Shown: positions 52,135 through 61,734 of the stretch, in pieces
Layout of the letters: every line of letters starts with the position of its first letter
Numbering within the stretch: the stretch's first letter is position 1
Assembly: GCA_027306915.1 (NCBI GenBank)
Contig: DAHUYW010000004.1
Location: 62,001-126,000 of the forward strand
DNA: 64,000 nt
Direction: 5' to 3'
From: Spirochaetales bacterium
Lineage (GTDB): Bacteria > Spirochaetota > Spirochaetia > DAHUYW01
The notes under the pieces: model-generated
Told to the model about the DNA's origin: nothing
Databases searched by the model: none
What the model saw: only the letters and a program-made list of their open reading frames with translations
Made by a program: the position numbers and the translations under genes

Positions 52135-53919
52135 CTACCGGACGAACGCAGCTGCAACAAAGAAGGCGGGAGCATTCCAGTAGATCGCATTCTCGTTCGT
52201 CGAGTAGCTCCCCGCGAGATCGACATAGGCGCGCATCGGAGGCGTTCCCTCGGCGAATGCCGCCGCGGCATCGGGGTCCTGGCGGCCGGAATTCGGCCCC
52301 CCGGCCACCAATCCAGGTACCGGCTCCACCACGCCGTCGGCGATGCTCGGGCGATTGTGCGGATGCTCGAGCCTGCGCGTCCCGAAACCGGAAACGTAGG
52401 AAAAGGAGAGCGGGTTGGCTCCGAGCAGATAGTGGAGGTGAGCTTCGGCGGCGGTCCGGTAGGCAGTGGACTCCCCACTCGACTCGGCGAGGAAGCGGGA
52501 TGCCATAATGAGGTGTACCCCCCGGTTCAGCACGAGCATGTTGCTCCCCCAGACAAAGTCTTCCCGGCCGACGGCGACCCCGTACCCCGAGCTCGCCCTC
52601 TCCATACAGCCCGCGATGAACTTGCGATAGCCTTCCCTCAGCCTGAGCTGCAGGGCGCTACCCGCTCCCCCCGACGACCACCCACCGTGCGAAAGCACGG
52701 CAAGGGCTGCGAATCCCCCCGTCTCCTGCCAGCCAAGCTCAAGGGCCGCCGTTTCGCCCTCTGCAAGGCCCGGGGGAGGCCCGCCGAGGTAGTCCTCCTT
52801 GCCGGTCGTGCGCGCGAGCTCCACCGATGCCCAAAAGCGCTCATCGGCCGAGCTTGAGTCTCCGTACTCGCCGGTGACGATTCCCGGGGGATTGACGAAT
52901 TCCTTGGCATGGGGATTGGCTTCAAGCCATACGAAGGCCCGCTTGGCTGCCGAAAGGAGACGCGCAGCATAGCCCCGGTCGATCCCGCGGTAGACGCGGG
53001 AGGCCTGAGCCGTGACTGCCGCGAAGGAGGCGGTAGCGGTCGGCGAGACGGGGGAGACAATCTCTTTAAGACCGTCCTCTTCTGGCATGATGAAGCCGGG
53101 GAAGCTCGCCGAGGTGACCTTATGATAGACCCCGCCTGTATTCTCATCTTGCATCGCAAGCATCCAATCCAGCTCCCACTTGGCCTCGTCGAGAAGATCG
53201 GGGATGCCGTTGCCGCTTTCGGGAATGCCGAGATCGTCCCAGCGCACCTGGGGAAAGAGCTCGTAGGCGAGGAGCAGCATAGAGACCGTGATTGCTCCGG
53301 GTACGACGTAGCGCCCGTAATCTCCCGCATCGTGCCAGCCGCCTCGTGCGTCGATGCTCTCTCCCGCAGAGTCGTAGAGCAGGGCGGGAGCGAGGTGACA
53401 GGCCCCGTGAGCCCATGAGCCGGCGAACCGAGGGAGGAGCGCGGTGCCGCACCGCTGGAAGTGGAGCTCCCTCAAGAGCGCCCGTGCGAGATCGCGATAG
53501 GGATCGGCGGCGATCGCGAAGGAAGCGGACTCTCCCGCGCTGCCTGCGAGCCTCACCCTATAGGTCCCTTCGTCGGCAAGCGGGGAAAAATCGATGATCG
53601 AGAGATCGTCCCCGGAGAGCGCATCGACGCCGCGATGCTCGGCATTCCCGCGGAAGATTGACCGTCCCGCCCCGTCAACCACCTCGAAGACGCCGCGGTA
53701 GCCGCCGACGAAGGCGACCTTGGCATCGTCCGGCCGGTATCCCAACTGATTCAAGCTCACTACGTGCATTCCAGCCTCCATGGAAGCCTCGCGCCGGCCA
53801 AGAGCGCCGACGCTCGCCCCGCCTACCGGCAGCAGGACAAACGCAGCCGCAAGAGCGCCTGCGCGCAGCAACGCGGCGGTCTCGAACGGCGTGCTGCCTC
53901 TCCTCAATACCTCACCCAT
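52135..53919 (-). CDS. Exported GH9 endoglucanase (cellulase)
   Basis: Secreted beta-1,4-glucanase of 594 residues. A signal peptide (hydrophobic residues about 15-38) precedes a cellulase Ig-like N-terminal domain (HVVSLNQLGYRPDDAKVAFV) and the (alpha/alpha)6 GH9 domain. Catalytic features: GGWHDAGDYGRY with Asp197/Asp200, EHPHNRPS (His), and STNENAIYWNAP with the acid Glu576. No carbohydrate-binding module or cohesin partner is seen. ATG 53919 lies 16 bp inside the upstream exporter gene; earlier in-frame starts lack a signal peptide. It should supply cellodextrins to the neighbouring importer. Confidence 0.88.
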   Translation of the reverse strand: MGEVLRRGSTPFETAALLRAGALAAAFVLLPVGGASVGALGRREASMEAGMHVVSLNQLGYRPDDAKVAFVGGYRGVFEVVDGAGRSIFRGNAEHRGVDALSGDDLSIIDFSPLADEGTYRVRLAGSAGESASFAIAADPYRDLARALLRELHFQRCGTALLPRFAGSWAHGACHLAPALLYDSAGESIDARGGWHDAGDYGRYVVPGAITVSMLLLAYELFPQVRWDDLGIPESGNGIPDLLDEAKWELDWMLAMQDENTGGVYHKVTSASFPGFIMPEEDGLKEIVSPVSPTATASFAAVTAQASRVYRGIDRGYAARLLSAAKRAFVWLEANPHAKEFVNPPGIVTGEYGDSSSADERFWASVELARTTGKEDYLGGPPPGLAEGETAALELGWQETGGFAALAVLSHGGWSSGGAGSALQLRLREGYRKFIAGCMERASSGYGVAVGREDFVWGSNMLVLNRGVHLIMASRFLAESSGESTAYRTAAEAHLHYLLGANPLSFSYVSGFGTRRLEHPHNRPSIADGVVEPVPGLVAGGPNSGRQDPDAAAAFAEGTPPMRAYVDLAGSYSTNENAIYWNAPAFFVAAAFVR

Positions 53920-55124
53920 TTCAGAATCTCGCTCAGGCGCGCGCGCTTTCCCGTCAAGAGGATTCCGACCCGAAAGATCCGCGCGGCGAGGAAGATCGTC
54001 CCCGCGATTGCGGCTAGCAGGATGGCGACACAGAGGAGCAGCTGCCATGCAGGGGGAGATGCCACGAGGACGCGGACAAGCATCACGATGGGCGAGGTTA
54101 GCGGGAAGAGAGAGAAAAAGAGGCTCACCGGAGAATCGGGGCTTGTCACAAGGGCTCCGATCATGGTGAGGGGAATGACCAGGAAGAGAACAAGCGGCCA
54201 CGCGAGCTGCCCCAGGTGCTGCTCATCCTCCGCTCCGGCGCCAAGCGCGGCGTAGGCGGACGAATAGAGAAAAAAGGCGAGAATGAAGGAAAGAACGAGG
54301 AAGAAGAGGTTGGCTGGGGTGAGGGAGGGCGGGAGAGGCAGATGAAATGCCGGACCGACAACCCTGATGAGGACAAGCGCGACACAGACCCAGATCGCGT
54401 ATTGGAGCAGTCCGGCAAGCCCCTTCCCGACGATCTTGCCGAAAAGGAGCTCGGAGGGTCGCACCGATGAGAGCATGATCTCGACGGTCTTGGAGCTCTT
54501 TTCCGCGACCACCGAACGGCCGATCATCTGGCCGTAGAGAAGCACGGTCATGTAAAGGAGCATGATGAAGCCTATCGCGGTGAAGATCGCGAGGGTGAAG
54601 TCCTGACTCTTGGTCCCGCCTGCCCGTGTCGCCTGCTCGATCGAGAGACTCGGTTGGCTTGAGAGCGCGCTCACCGCGGCAGGATCGATCCCCGCGCGCA
54701 CAAGCCGCTCCCCGACGACTGCCGGACCGACGGCGTCCGCGAGTGCCTTACTCACTACGAGGTCCGTGCCCGTCTTCGAGTAGTACGTGAAGCTCTTCGC
54801 TTCAAGGTAATCCGCAGGAAGAACGAGCACCCCCTGGAGGGAGCCGGAAAGGACTCGCTTTCGGGCCGTCGCGAGGTTGCTTTCTCGGATGAGGATGAGA
54901 TCCGCGCCGGCGGCGGCATCTCGGACCCTTTCGAAGAAGTCCGTGTCGCCCCCGACGACCGCTACCACCGTACCCGGCTCCACCTTGGTGTTCATCGAGA
55001 CAAGGCCGGGCAGGATGGCGAGGGCGAGAATGAGAAAAGGCCCGATGATGGTGATGATGACGAAAGCCTTGTTGGCGGCTGTCATCTTGAATTCCTGCCT
55101 CACCACCTTGAGGGCCCGATTCAT
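53904..55124 (-). CDS. ABC-2 type permease, NatB-like exporter subunit
   Basis: Membrane protein of 406 residues. One N-terminal helix, a periplasmic domain of about 150 residues (VVGGDTDFFERVRDAAAGAD), then five or six helices with VVAEKSSKTVEIMLSSVRPS, the conserved linker of NatB/YhaP-type exporters. ATG 55124 overlaps the ATPase stop by 4 bp. The family exports sodium or toxic compounds; the actual substrate is unknown. Its 3' end overlaps the start of the GH9 gene, which is likely cotranscribed by chance of position. Confidence 0.85.
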   Translation of the reverse strand: MNRALKVVRQEFKMTAANKAFVIITIIGPFLILALAILPGLVSMNTKVEPGTVVAVVGGDTDFFERVRDAAAGADLILIRESNLATARKRVLSGSLQGVLVLPADYLEAKSFTYYSKTGTDLVVSKALADAVGPAVVGERLVRAGIDPAAVSALSSQPSLSIEQATRAGGTKSQDFTLAIFTAIGFIMLLYMTVLLYGQMIGRSVVAEKSSKTVEIMLSSVRPSELLFGKIVGKGLAGLLQYAIWVCVALVLIRVVGPAFHLPLPPSLTPANLFFLVLSFILAFFLYSSAYAALGAGAEDEQHLGQLAWPLVLFLVIPLTMIGALVTSPDSPVSLFFSLFPLTSPIVMLVRVLVASPPAWQLLLCVAILLAAIAGTIFLAARIFRVGILLTGKRARLSEILKWVRY

Positions 55125-56029
55125 GTCCGGGCCTCCTCGACAGGCCGTCCGACCAGATCGATGAAGATCTTGTGAAGCGACGGCGCGGCAAGCTCGAAGC
55201 GCGTCACCGAGACGCGACCCGCAAGAGCCCGAAACAGCTCCCGATGCGCTCCGACCTGATTGAGCTCGACCTCGACCCATCGCGGGTAGCTCACCACTCC
55301 CGCCACAAAGGGGAGCGACTTCACGAATTCGATGTCACCGTCAAACTCGATCGCGACCGAGTTGCGCCCGTAACGTTCCTTTACCTCGGCCATCGTCCCG
55401 GAGACTACCTCACGCCCCCTGTTTAGGAGGAGAATTCGGCTGCAGATTTTCTCGGCGTGATCCATGATATGGGTGGAGAAGAGGACCGTGCGCCCCTCGG
55501 CGGCAAGCGCCCGGATGGCGTCGAGGAGAAGATCCGCGCTTACCGGATCGAGCCCCGCAAACGGCTCGTCAAAAAAGAGAAGATCCGGCCCATGAGCGAT
55601 TGCAGCGATAAACTGCACCTTTTGAGCCATACCCTTGGAGAGCTCGTCGATCCTCCGATGCTTCCAGTACATGAGATCGAAGCGCTTCAGCCATTCGTCG
55701 ATGACCGGCTGGCTGGCGCTCCTGCCCTTGCCCTTTAGGTCGGCAAGGTAAAGGAGCATTTCGTTCACCCGCACCTTCCGGTACAGACCCCGCTCTTCGG
55801 GAAGGTAGCCGATGCGGCTCTTGTCCTCCTCGCGCATGCGCCTGCCTGAAAAGAGGATTTCTCCGGAGTCGGGAGCAAGGATGTTCACGATCATCTTGAT
55901 GGTGGTGGTCTTGCCGGCCCCGTTCGGTCCTATCAGACCGAAGATCTCCCCCTCGCGCGCGGCGAAGGCAAGCTCATCGACCGCCGTGAGCGTGCCGAAA
56001 CGCTTCGAGATTGCGTTGACTTCGATCAT
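55121..56029 (-). CDS. ABC-2 exporter ATP-binding protein, NatA-like
   Basis: ATPase of 302 residues for the NatB-like permease. Walker A is GPNGAGKTT (about residues 33-41), the Q-loop segment reads IGYLPEERGLY, the signature is LSKGMAQKV (Lys in place of the first Gly of LSGG), and Walker B is LLFFDEPFAGLD. The C-terminal 80 residues form the extension typical of this group. ATG 56029 gives the standard MIEVNAISKRFG start, though no strong ribosome-binding site precedes it. It is divergent from murJ. Confidence 0.9.
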   Translation of the reverse strand: MIEVNAISKRFGTLTAVDELAFAAREGEIFGLIGPNGAGKTTTIKMIVNILAPDSGEILFSGRRMREEDKSRIGYLPEERGLYRKVRVNEMLLYLADLKGKGRSASQPVIDEWLKRFDLMYWKHRRIDELSKGMAQKVQFIAAIAHGPDLLFFDEPFAGLDPVSADLLLDAIRALAAEGRTVLFSTHIMDHAEKICSRILLLNRGREVVSGTMAEVKERYGRNSVAIEFDGDIEFVKSLPFVAGVVSYPRWVEVELNQVGAHRELFRALAGRVSVTRFELAAPSLHKIFIDLVGRPVEEART

Positions 56030-56093
56030 GTCAGCTGCATTTAGAAGACCATGAAACCGAAGCGATTGTAAAGGCGGCAAGCAGCATCCGAGT

Positions 56094-56121
56094 TATCTCT
56101 TTGTCCCTTCTCCGCTATAAT
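56094..56121 (+). promoter_or_regulatory. Probable murJ promoter
   Basis: Perfect -10 TATAAT (56116-56121) with a weak -35 TTATCT (56094-56099) at 16 bp. The GTG start lies 24 bp downstream. Confidence 0.55.
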
Positions 56122-56144
56122 GGGCCGCAAAGAGAGAGCCTTAC

Positions 56145-57734
56145 GTGGCAAGCAAGCGAAAGAGCATCGTCGTATCGTCGGTCAAGATGTCCGCGACGAC
56201 AATGATGAGCAGGGTACTGGGTTTGGTGCGAGACCAATTTCAGGCCTATCTTCTCGGCACGACATGGGCCTCCGACGCCTTTACGGTGGCCTTTCAGATC
56301 CCGAATCTCCTGCGGCGCCTCTTCGCCGAAGGCTCCATGACGGCGAGCTTCGTACCGGTCTTCATGGAGGTCGAGCAGACTCGGGACGCCGAAGAGGCTC
56401 GAGACTTCCTTGCCTCCTTCTTTACTCTCCTCTTTCTCGTCCTGTGCCTGGTGGTGCTTGCCGGCATCCTCGTTTCCCCCTACCTGGTGAGGCTCCTCTA
56501 CATAGCGGGAGATGTCTCACAGGAAAAATACGAGCTCACGGTTCTTTTGACGAGGGAGATGTTTCCCTACATCATGTTCATCTCCCTCGCCGCCCTGTTC
56601 CAGGGAGTCCTCAACATCCGCAACAACTTTACAGTGCCCGCCTTCACGCCGGTCCTTCTCAACGTCTCCATAATCGTGAGCGCGCTGAGCGTATGGCTCT
56701 TCGGCTCGCGCAGCTTCCAGGGGATCACCCACGCCTTGGCGATCGGGGTGCTCGCCGGAGGGATTCTTCAAGTCCTTTTTCAGGTTCCCTTCTTCCTGCG
56801 CACAGGCTACCGCATACGATTCCGTTTTCGTTTCGACGATCCGCAGCTCCGCCGCATCGTGAGGCTCTTTCTTCCCGGCCTTTTCGGCGTCGGTATCTAT
56901 CAGGTGAACGTGCTGGTGAGCTTTGGATTCGCTGCCGCACTCGGCGTCGGCAGACAGGCCGCTATCATGTTCGCTTCCCGGATCAACGAGCTGACCCTTG
57001 GCGTTTTTGCCGTGTCCCTTGCGACGGTAATGCTGCCCACCCTGAGCCGTGAGGCCGCGGAGAACAACCGCGAGGAGTTTATAGCATCGCTTGCCTACTC
57101 CCTGCGGCTGCTCGCCCTCGTCACGGTTCCTGCAGCGGTCGGCCTCTTCGTCTTGAGCCCCGACATTGTCAGCCTTCTCCTCAAGTTCGGCAAGTTCGGC
57201 GATAGGTCGGTGGTGCTTGTATCGGCCACCCTCCAGTACTACTCCCTCGCCCTCTTCTTTATCGCGAGCTACCGGATCATCGCACAATCCTTCTACTCGC
57301 TGAAGGACACCCGAACGCCAGTCGTCGTCTCCTTCTTCACCCTGCTCCTGAACGCGGCGCTCTGCTATCTCCTGCCTCCTCGCTTCCCGGCGGAAACCAA
57401 CATCATCGGAATCGCCCTCGCGAATACCATTTCCAACACCACGATGTTCTTCATTCTCTTCTTCCTTCTCAAGCGCAAGCTCGGCGGGGGACCCCTCCTT
57501 CGCCAAAGCGTATCCTTCGTGCAGACGATCGCGGCGGGTCTTGTCATGGGCATCGTTGCCTACGCCGGCAAGGCGCTCCTCCTCACGAGCACCGCGAAGC
57601 TCGAGCTCCTGTGGCGTGTGCCCGCGCTGATTGTCCTGTGCGGCGCGGTCTATTTCGGGCTTAACCTGCTTTTCGGCAATGCCGAGATACAATCGATCCT
57701 TCGGGAGGTCCGGAGGCGCCGGGGGCGACCGTGA
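56145..57734 (+). CDS. murJ: Lipid II flippase MurJ
   Basis: Membrane protein of 529 residues with about fourteen helices that moves lipid II across the inner membrane for peptidoglycan synthesis. Conserved parts: SRVLGLVRDQFQAYLLGT near the N-terminus (with Arg residues), FQIPNLLRRLFAEGSMTASF, and FIASYRIIAQSFYSLKDTRTP in the second half. The GTG start at 56145 follows AGAGAG. The gene carries its own promoter and is followed after 37 bp by the P-ATPase gene. Together with murE, ddl and mltG in the window it belongs to the cell-wall pathway. Confidence 0.95.
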   Translation: MASKRKSIVVSSVKMSATTMMSRVLGLVRDQFQAYLLGTTWASDAFTVAFQIPNLLRRLFAEGSMTASFVPVFMEVEQTRDAEEARDFLASFFTLLFLVLCLVVLAGILVSPYLVRLLYIAGDVSQEKYELTVLLTREMFPYIMFISLAALFQGVLNIRNNFTVPAFTPVLLNVSIIVSALSVWLFGSRSFQGITHALAIGVLAGGILQVLFQVPFFLRTGYRIRFRFRFDDPQLRRIVRLFLPGLFGVGIYQVNVLVSFGFAAALGVGRQAAIMFASRINELTLGVFAVSLATVMLPTLSREAAENNREEFIASLAYSLRLLALVTVPAAVGLFVLSPDIVSLLLKFGKFGDRSVVLVSATLQYYSLALFFIASYRIIAQSFYSLKDTRTPVVVSFFTLLLNAALCYLLPPRFPAETNIIGIALANTISNTTMFFILFFLLKRKLGGGPLLRQSVSFVQTIAAGLVMGIVAYAGKALLLTSTAKLELLWRVPALIVLCGAVYFGLNLLFGNAEIQSILREVRRRRGRP

Positions 57735-57771
57735 TTCGCTTGCCGCCGACGAGGGAGGGAAGGTTGCCATC

Positions 57772-60540
57772 ATGACCGACTGGGAACGGGACCGGACAAA
57801 GGACGCCGCCGCGAGGGATTCCGGCGACATACGGAAACGGCCGGACGCCGCAACGCGCCAGTCGTCGGAAGGAGAGCCCGCGGCGGATCCGAGGCAGGCG
57901 CGCGGCGCCCGCCGGGCGGGTCAGGCTCCCGGGAGAAGAGCCGGCGCCGCGCGAGCCGAGGAGGCCGGCCGGCGCCTTATTCGGCTTTGTGAGGCAAGCG
58001 AGGAGGAGCTCTTCGCCGCCGTCGGAAGCTCGCCGGCCGGGCTCACGGGCGAAACCGCCGCCGACAGGACCGCCACCTACGGACCCAACATCCTCGCCGG
58101 CGAGCAGCGCTATAGCTTCTTCAAGGATATGAGCCACCGCCTGCGAAACCCGCTCGTCATTCAGCTCCTCATCATCTGCATTCTTTCCTTTCTCCTCGCC
58201 GACGTCCGGTCAGGGTCAGTGGTCGCGGGTATGATCTTCCTTTCGGTCGTGCTCTCGTTCATCCAGGAAAGGCGGTCGGGGCTCGCCATCGAGAAGCTCC
58301 GAAGGCTCGTTCAAACCTCGGTCCTCGTTCTTCGCGACGGGAAGGAAAGCGAGGTCGGAATCGCGACGATCGTCCCCGGCGACGTCGTCGTTCTCTCCGC
58401 GGGAGATATCATCCCGGCCGACATGCGCATCCTCCAGGCAAAGGACTTCTTCGTGAGCCAATCGGTGCTCACCGGCGAGTCGATGCCGGTTGAGCGGAGC
58501 CCGCGTCCGGTGAGCGGCTCGAAAGAGGTGTTCGAGCTTCCGAACGCCTGCTTCCAGGGGAGCAACGTGGTAAGCGGCTCTGCCCGCGGGGTGGTCATCA
58601 ACACCGGGCTCTCCACCTACCTGGGAATGCTCTCGAAGACCCTTTCCTCCGCCGGACGAGAGACGAGCTTCGATCGGGGGGTTCGGAGCTTCGTCTGGCT
58701 GATGGTTCGCTTCATGGTGGTCATGGTAGCCACGGTCTTCCTCATCGTCGGCCTCACCAAGCACAACTGGTTCGAGGCCCTCCTCTTCGGGCTTTCGGTG
58801 GCGGTCGGGCTCACCCCCGAGATGCTTCCCATGATCATCACGGTCTGTCTCTCGAAGGGCGCGATCGTCATGTCGCGCAAGAAGGTGATAGTCAAACAGC
58901 TGCAGGCGATCCAGAACTTCGGCGCGATGAACGTCATCTGCTCCGACAAAACCGGCACCCTGACCCAGGACCGGGTGGTCCTCGAGCGCCACGTCGACGT
59001 CGTCAACCGGGAGAGCGAGGATGTGCTGCGCTACGCCTACATGAACTCCTACTATCAGACGGGGCTGCGCAACCTTCTCGACAACGCCATCCTCTCGAAC
59101 GAGGATTTGGACGTCGAGCGGACTTGCAGGAAGGTAGACGAGATTCCCTTCGACTTTCAGCGCAAGCGCATGTCGGTGATCATCGAGTACGAGGACGCCC
59201 ACATCCTCATTTGCAAGGGAGCCGTCGAGGACGTGTACGGGGTATGCGACCGCTACCAGATCGATGAGGAGATCTATCCCCTCACCGATGTCATCAAGGG
59301 CGACCTCACCGATGATTACCGCGAGCTCTCGGAGGACGGCTACCGTGTGCTCGCGATAGCCTATCGGGAGTTCCCCCTCGCGAAGGAGCAGTTCGGCGCC
59401 GACGACGAATCGAGCCTCATCCTCCTCGGCTACATCGCCTTCTTCGATCCTCCGAAGGACTCCGCGCTCAAGGCGATCGAGGCGCTGCGGGCTTCGGGCG
59501 TCAAGGTGAAGATCCTCACCGGAGACAACGAGCTCGTCACCCAGAAGGTGTGCAAGGACGTGGGGCTTGCCGTGAACCGCCTGCTGCTCGGGAAGCAGAT
59601 CGCTGCGATGAGCGAGCAGGAGCTCGAGGAGGCGGTCGAGGAGACGGAGGTTTTCGCAAGGCTCACCCCCGCTCAGAAGGAGCGGATCGTGACACTCCTC
59701 CGCAAACGGGGCAACGTCGTCGGTTTCATGGGCGACGGGATAAACGACGCCCCGGCGATGCGCGCCGCCGACGTCGGAATCTCTGTGGATTCCGCAACCG
59801 ACATTGCGAAGGAATCCGCCGGGATCATCCTTCTCGAGAAGAGCCTCATGGTGCTCGAGGACGGGATCGTCGAGGGGCGCAAGGTCTTCGCCAACATCAC
59901 CAAGTACATCCGGATGGGGGCAAGCTCGAACTTCGGGAACATGTTCAGCGTCCTCGGCGGCAGCCTCTTCCTGCCCTTCCTACCGATGGCGCCTATCCAG
60001 GTCCTGCTCAACAACTTCCTCTACGATCTCTCCCAGCTCGGCATTCCGACCGACAAGGTGGACGACGAGATCCTCGCACGGCCGCGCCGCTGGGACATCC
60101 GTCATCTGCGAAGGTTCATGATGTTCATCGGGCCCTTGAGCTCGATCTTCGACTACTGCACCTTTTTCGTCATGCTCTTCTTCTTCAAGTGCAACCAGTT
60201 CGTGAGCGCTGCGGCGAATCCGGCAACCAAGCACTACCTGGAGAGCCTCTTCCACACCGGCTGGTTCGTCGAGTCGATCCTCACCCAGACCCTCATCGTC
60301 CACATCATCCGAACGAGCAGGATTCCCTTCGTTCAAAGCGGACCGGGCCGGGCCCTCGCGTTCTCCTCGCTTCTCGTTGCCGCCGCAGGTATCCTTCTCC
60401 CCTACTCCGCGATTGGCTCCGCCTTCGGACTGGTGCCCCTTCCCTTCACCTACTGGATCTGGATAGCGGCCTTTCTCCTCGCCTATAGTGCCCTCACCCA
60501 CAAGGTGAAGCTCTGGTTCTTCAAGCGCTTCGGCTCCTAA
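57772..60540 (+). CDS. mgtA: Magnesium-translocating P-type ATPase (MgtA-like)
   Basis: Inner-membrane P3B-type pump of 922 residues. Motifs: LTGESMPVERS (actuator), SVAVGLTPEMLPMI (ion-binding helix, with the TPEM that marks MgtA), CSDKTGTLTQD with phosphorylated Asp392, KILTGDNELVT, and MGDGINDAPAMRAADVGISV. GQLGIP-like DLSQLGIPTDKVDDE also fits MgtA. About 90 Arg/Ala-rich N-terminal residues precede the first recognised domain and are longer than usual. ATG 57772 follows GAGGGAGGGAAGG. No Mg-sensing leader was recognised in the 37-bp gap after murJ. Confidence 0.92.
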   Translation: MTDWERDRTKDAAARDSGDIRKRPDAATRQSSEGEPAADPRQARGARRAGQAPGRRAGAARAEEAGRRLIRLCEASEEELFAAVGSSPAGLTGETAADRTATYGPNILAGEQRYSFFKDMSHRLRNPLVIQLLIICILSFLLADVRSGSVVAGMIFLSVVLSFIQERRSGLAIEKLRRLVQTSVLVLRDGKESEVGIATIVPGDVVVLSAGDIIPADMRILQAKDFFVSQSVLTGESMPVERSPRPVSGSKEVFELPNACFQGSNVVSGSARGVVINTGLSTYLGMLSKTLSSAGRETSFDRGVRSFVWLMVRFMVVMVATVFLIVGLTKHNWFEALLFGLSVAVGLTPEMLPMIITVCLSKGAIVMSRKKVIVKQLQAIQNFGAMNVICSDKTGTLTQDRVVLERHVDVVNRESEDVLRYAYMNSYYQTGLRNLLDNAILSNEDLDVERTCRKVDEIPFDFQRKRMSVIIEYEDAHILICKGAVEDVYGVCDRYQIDEEIYPLTDVIKGDLTDDYRELSEDGYRVLAIAYREFPLAKEQFGADDESSLILLGYIAFFDPPKDSALKAIEALRASGVKVKILTGDNELVTQKVCKDVGLAVNRLLLGKQIAAMSEQELEEAVEETEVFARLTPAQKERIVTLLRKRGNVVGFMGDGINDAPAMRAADVGISVDSATDIAKESAGIILLEKSLMVLEDGIVEGRKVFANITKYIRMGASSNFGNMFSVLGGSLFLPFLPMAPIQVLLNNFLYDLSQLGIPTDKVDDEILARPRRWDIRHLRRFMMFIGPLSSIFDYCTFFVMLFFFKCNQFVSAAANPATKHYLESLFHTGWFVESILTQTLIVHIIRTSRIPFVQSGPGRALAFSSLLVAAAGILLPYSAIGSAFGLVPLPFTYWIWIAAFLLAYSALTHKVKLWFFKRFGS

Positions 60541-60624
60541 GAGCATACCTAGTGCCCGACGCAAGGGCCGGCTGACCGCAGAGGCGGTGATCCAACGTCC
60601 GCAGCAATCGCCGCCCGACGGGCC

Positions 60625-61734
60625 CTATGGGCGCTTCCCTCTCCCGGAGGTTCGGTACCACTCCCTGGACAGGCGAGCGATCGCCTTCTTCCTCTCATTC
60701 GCCTCCCGGCTCTTCCGCAGATCCCCCTTCTGCGCAGCGAAGGCGAGCTCGCGCTTCAGATCGAGATAGCTCTTCCACCGCTCGGGATCGAGGGCCCCCT
60801 CGACAAGGGCCTGCTTGACCGCGCAGCCCGGCTCCGCGCGGTGCGAGCAGTCTCCAAACCGGCATCCCCTCGCCAGCTCCGCAATGTCAGAGAAGGAGTC
60901 CTCGAGCGAATCCTCCTCGCCCCAGAGCCCAAGCTCGCGGAGGCCGGGGGTGTCGAGCACAAGGCCCCCCGAGGGGAGACGCACGAGGCGTCTCATGACC
61001 GTCGTGTGGCGCCCGCGAAGATCGCGTGCCCGGGATGCCTCCGTCGGAAGGAGCGCGGCCCCGAGCAGGCGGTTGATGATGGTAGACTTCCCCACCCCGG
61101 AGGGTCCAACGAGCGCAGCGGTCCTGCCGGCGCCGAGGTAGGCGGCAAGCCGGTCGAATCCCTCCCCCGTTGCCGCGCTCACGAGAAGGACATCCACTCC
61201 GGGAGCGATCTCCTGTGCGCGGAGCAGGGCGAGATCGGGCCGCTCGGCGAGATCGACCTTGTTGAGCGCCACGACCGGAGTTGCCCCGCTCTCCCACGCC
61301 GCGGTGAGGTAGCGCTCCACGCCGCGCGGGGCAAAGTTCCGGCCTCCATCGAGGCCGCAGACGACAAGGACTACGTCGAGATTGACGGCAAGCACCTGCT
61401 CGCCCGGATAGTGGAGCGGGTCCGACGGCGCCCTCCGGATGAGGGCGTTGCGGCGCGGAAGCACGCCCCGAATGGGCCGCTCAGCGCACTGCTCGTCGGA
61501 CTCGACGAGAAGCCAATCTCCGGTGATAGGAAGGAGGCGCCGTGCAGCAAGCTCCTTCATGAGCCGACCGGTAAGCCTGCACCAATACTCGCCTGAAAGC
61601 GTCGTCGCCAGGTAGCGGCCGCGGGTATCGGCGATCACGCGCGCGGGGGTGATCCTTTCCTCATCAAAGGCGGCGGACTCGACCCGGAGGGCCTCCTCCC
61701 AGCCTTCGTCCCAACCCCAATCTGAGAGACTCAT
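60625..61734 (-). CDS. rsgA: Ribosome small-subunit-dependent GTPase A
   Basis: Circularly permuted GTPase of 369 residues that helps mature the 30S subunit. An OB-fold N-terminal domain is followed by the G domain in the permuted order: NKVD (G4, residues 158-161) comes before GPSGVGKST (G1, about 210-218), then RGRHTT and LDTPGLRELGLW (G3). The C-terminal zinc domain has CRFGDCSHRAEPGCAV. The ATG overlaps the stop of the RNHCP-protein gene by 4 bp, so the two are translated together. Confidence 0.95.
   Translation of the reverse strand: MSLSDWGWDEGWEEALRVESAAFDEERITPARVIADTRGRYLATTLSGEYWCRLTGRLMKELAARRLLPITGDWLLVESDEQCAERPIRGVLPRRNALIRRAPSDPLHYPGEQVLAVNLDVVLVVCGLDGGRNFAPRGVERYLTAAWESGATPVVALNKVDLAERPDLALLRAQEIAPGVDVLLVSAATGEGFDRLAAYLGAGRTAALVGPSGVGKSTIINRLLGAALLPTEASRARDLRGRHTTVMRRLVRLPSGGLVLDTPGLRELGLWGEEDSLEDSFSDIAELARGCRFGDCSHRAEPGCAVKQALVEGALDPERWKSYLDLKRELAFAAQKGDLRKSREANERKKAIARLSREWYRTSGRGKRP

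Noticed and set aside
56517..57830. 437-codon open frame on the minus strand
   Set aside because: Antisense to murJ, with no domain and a biased charged composition.
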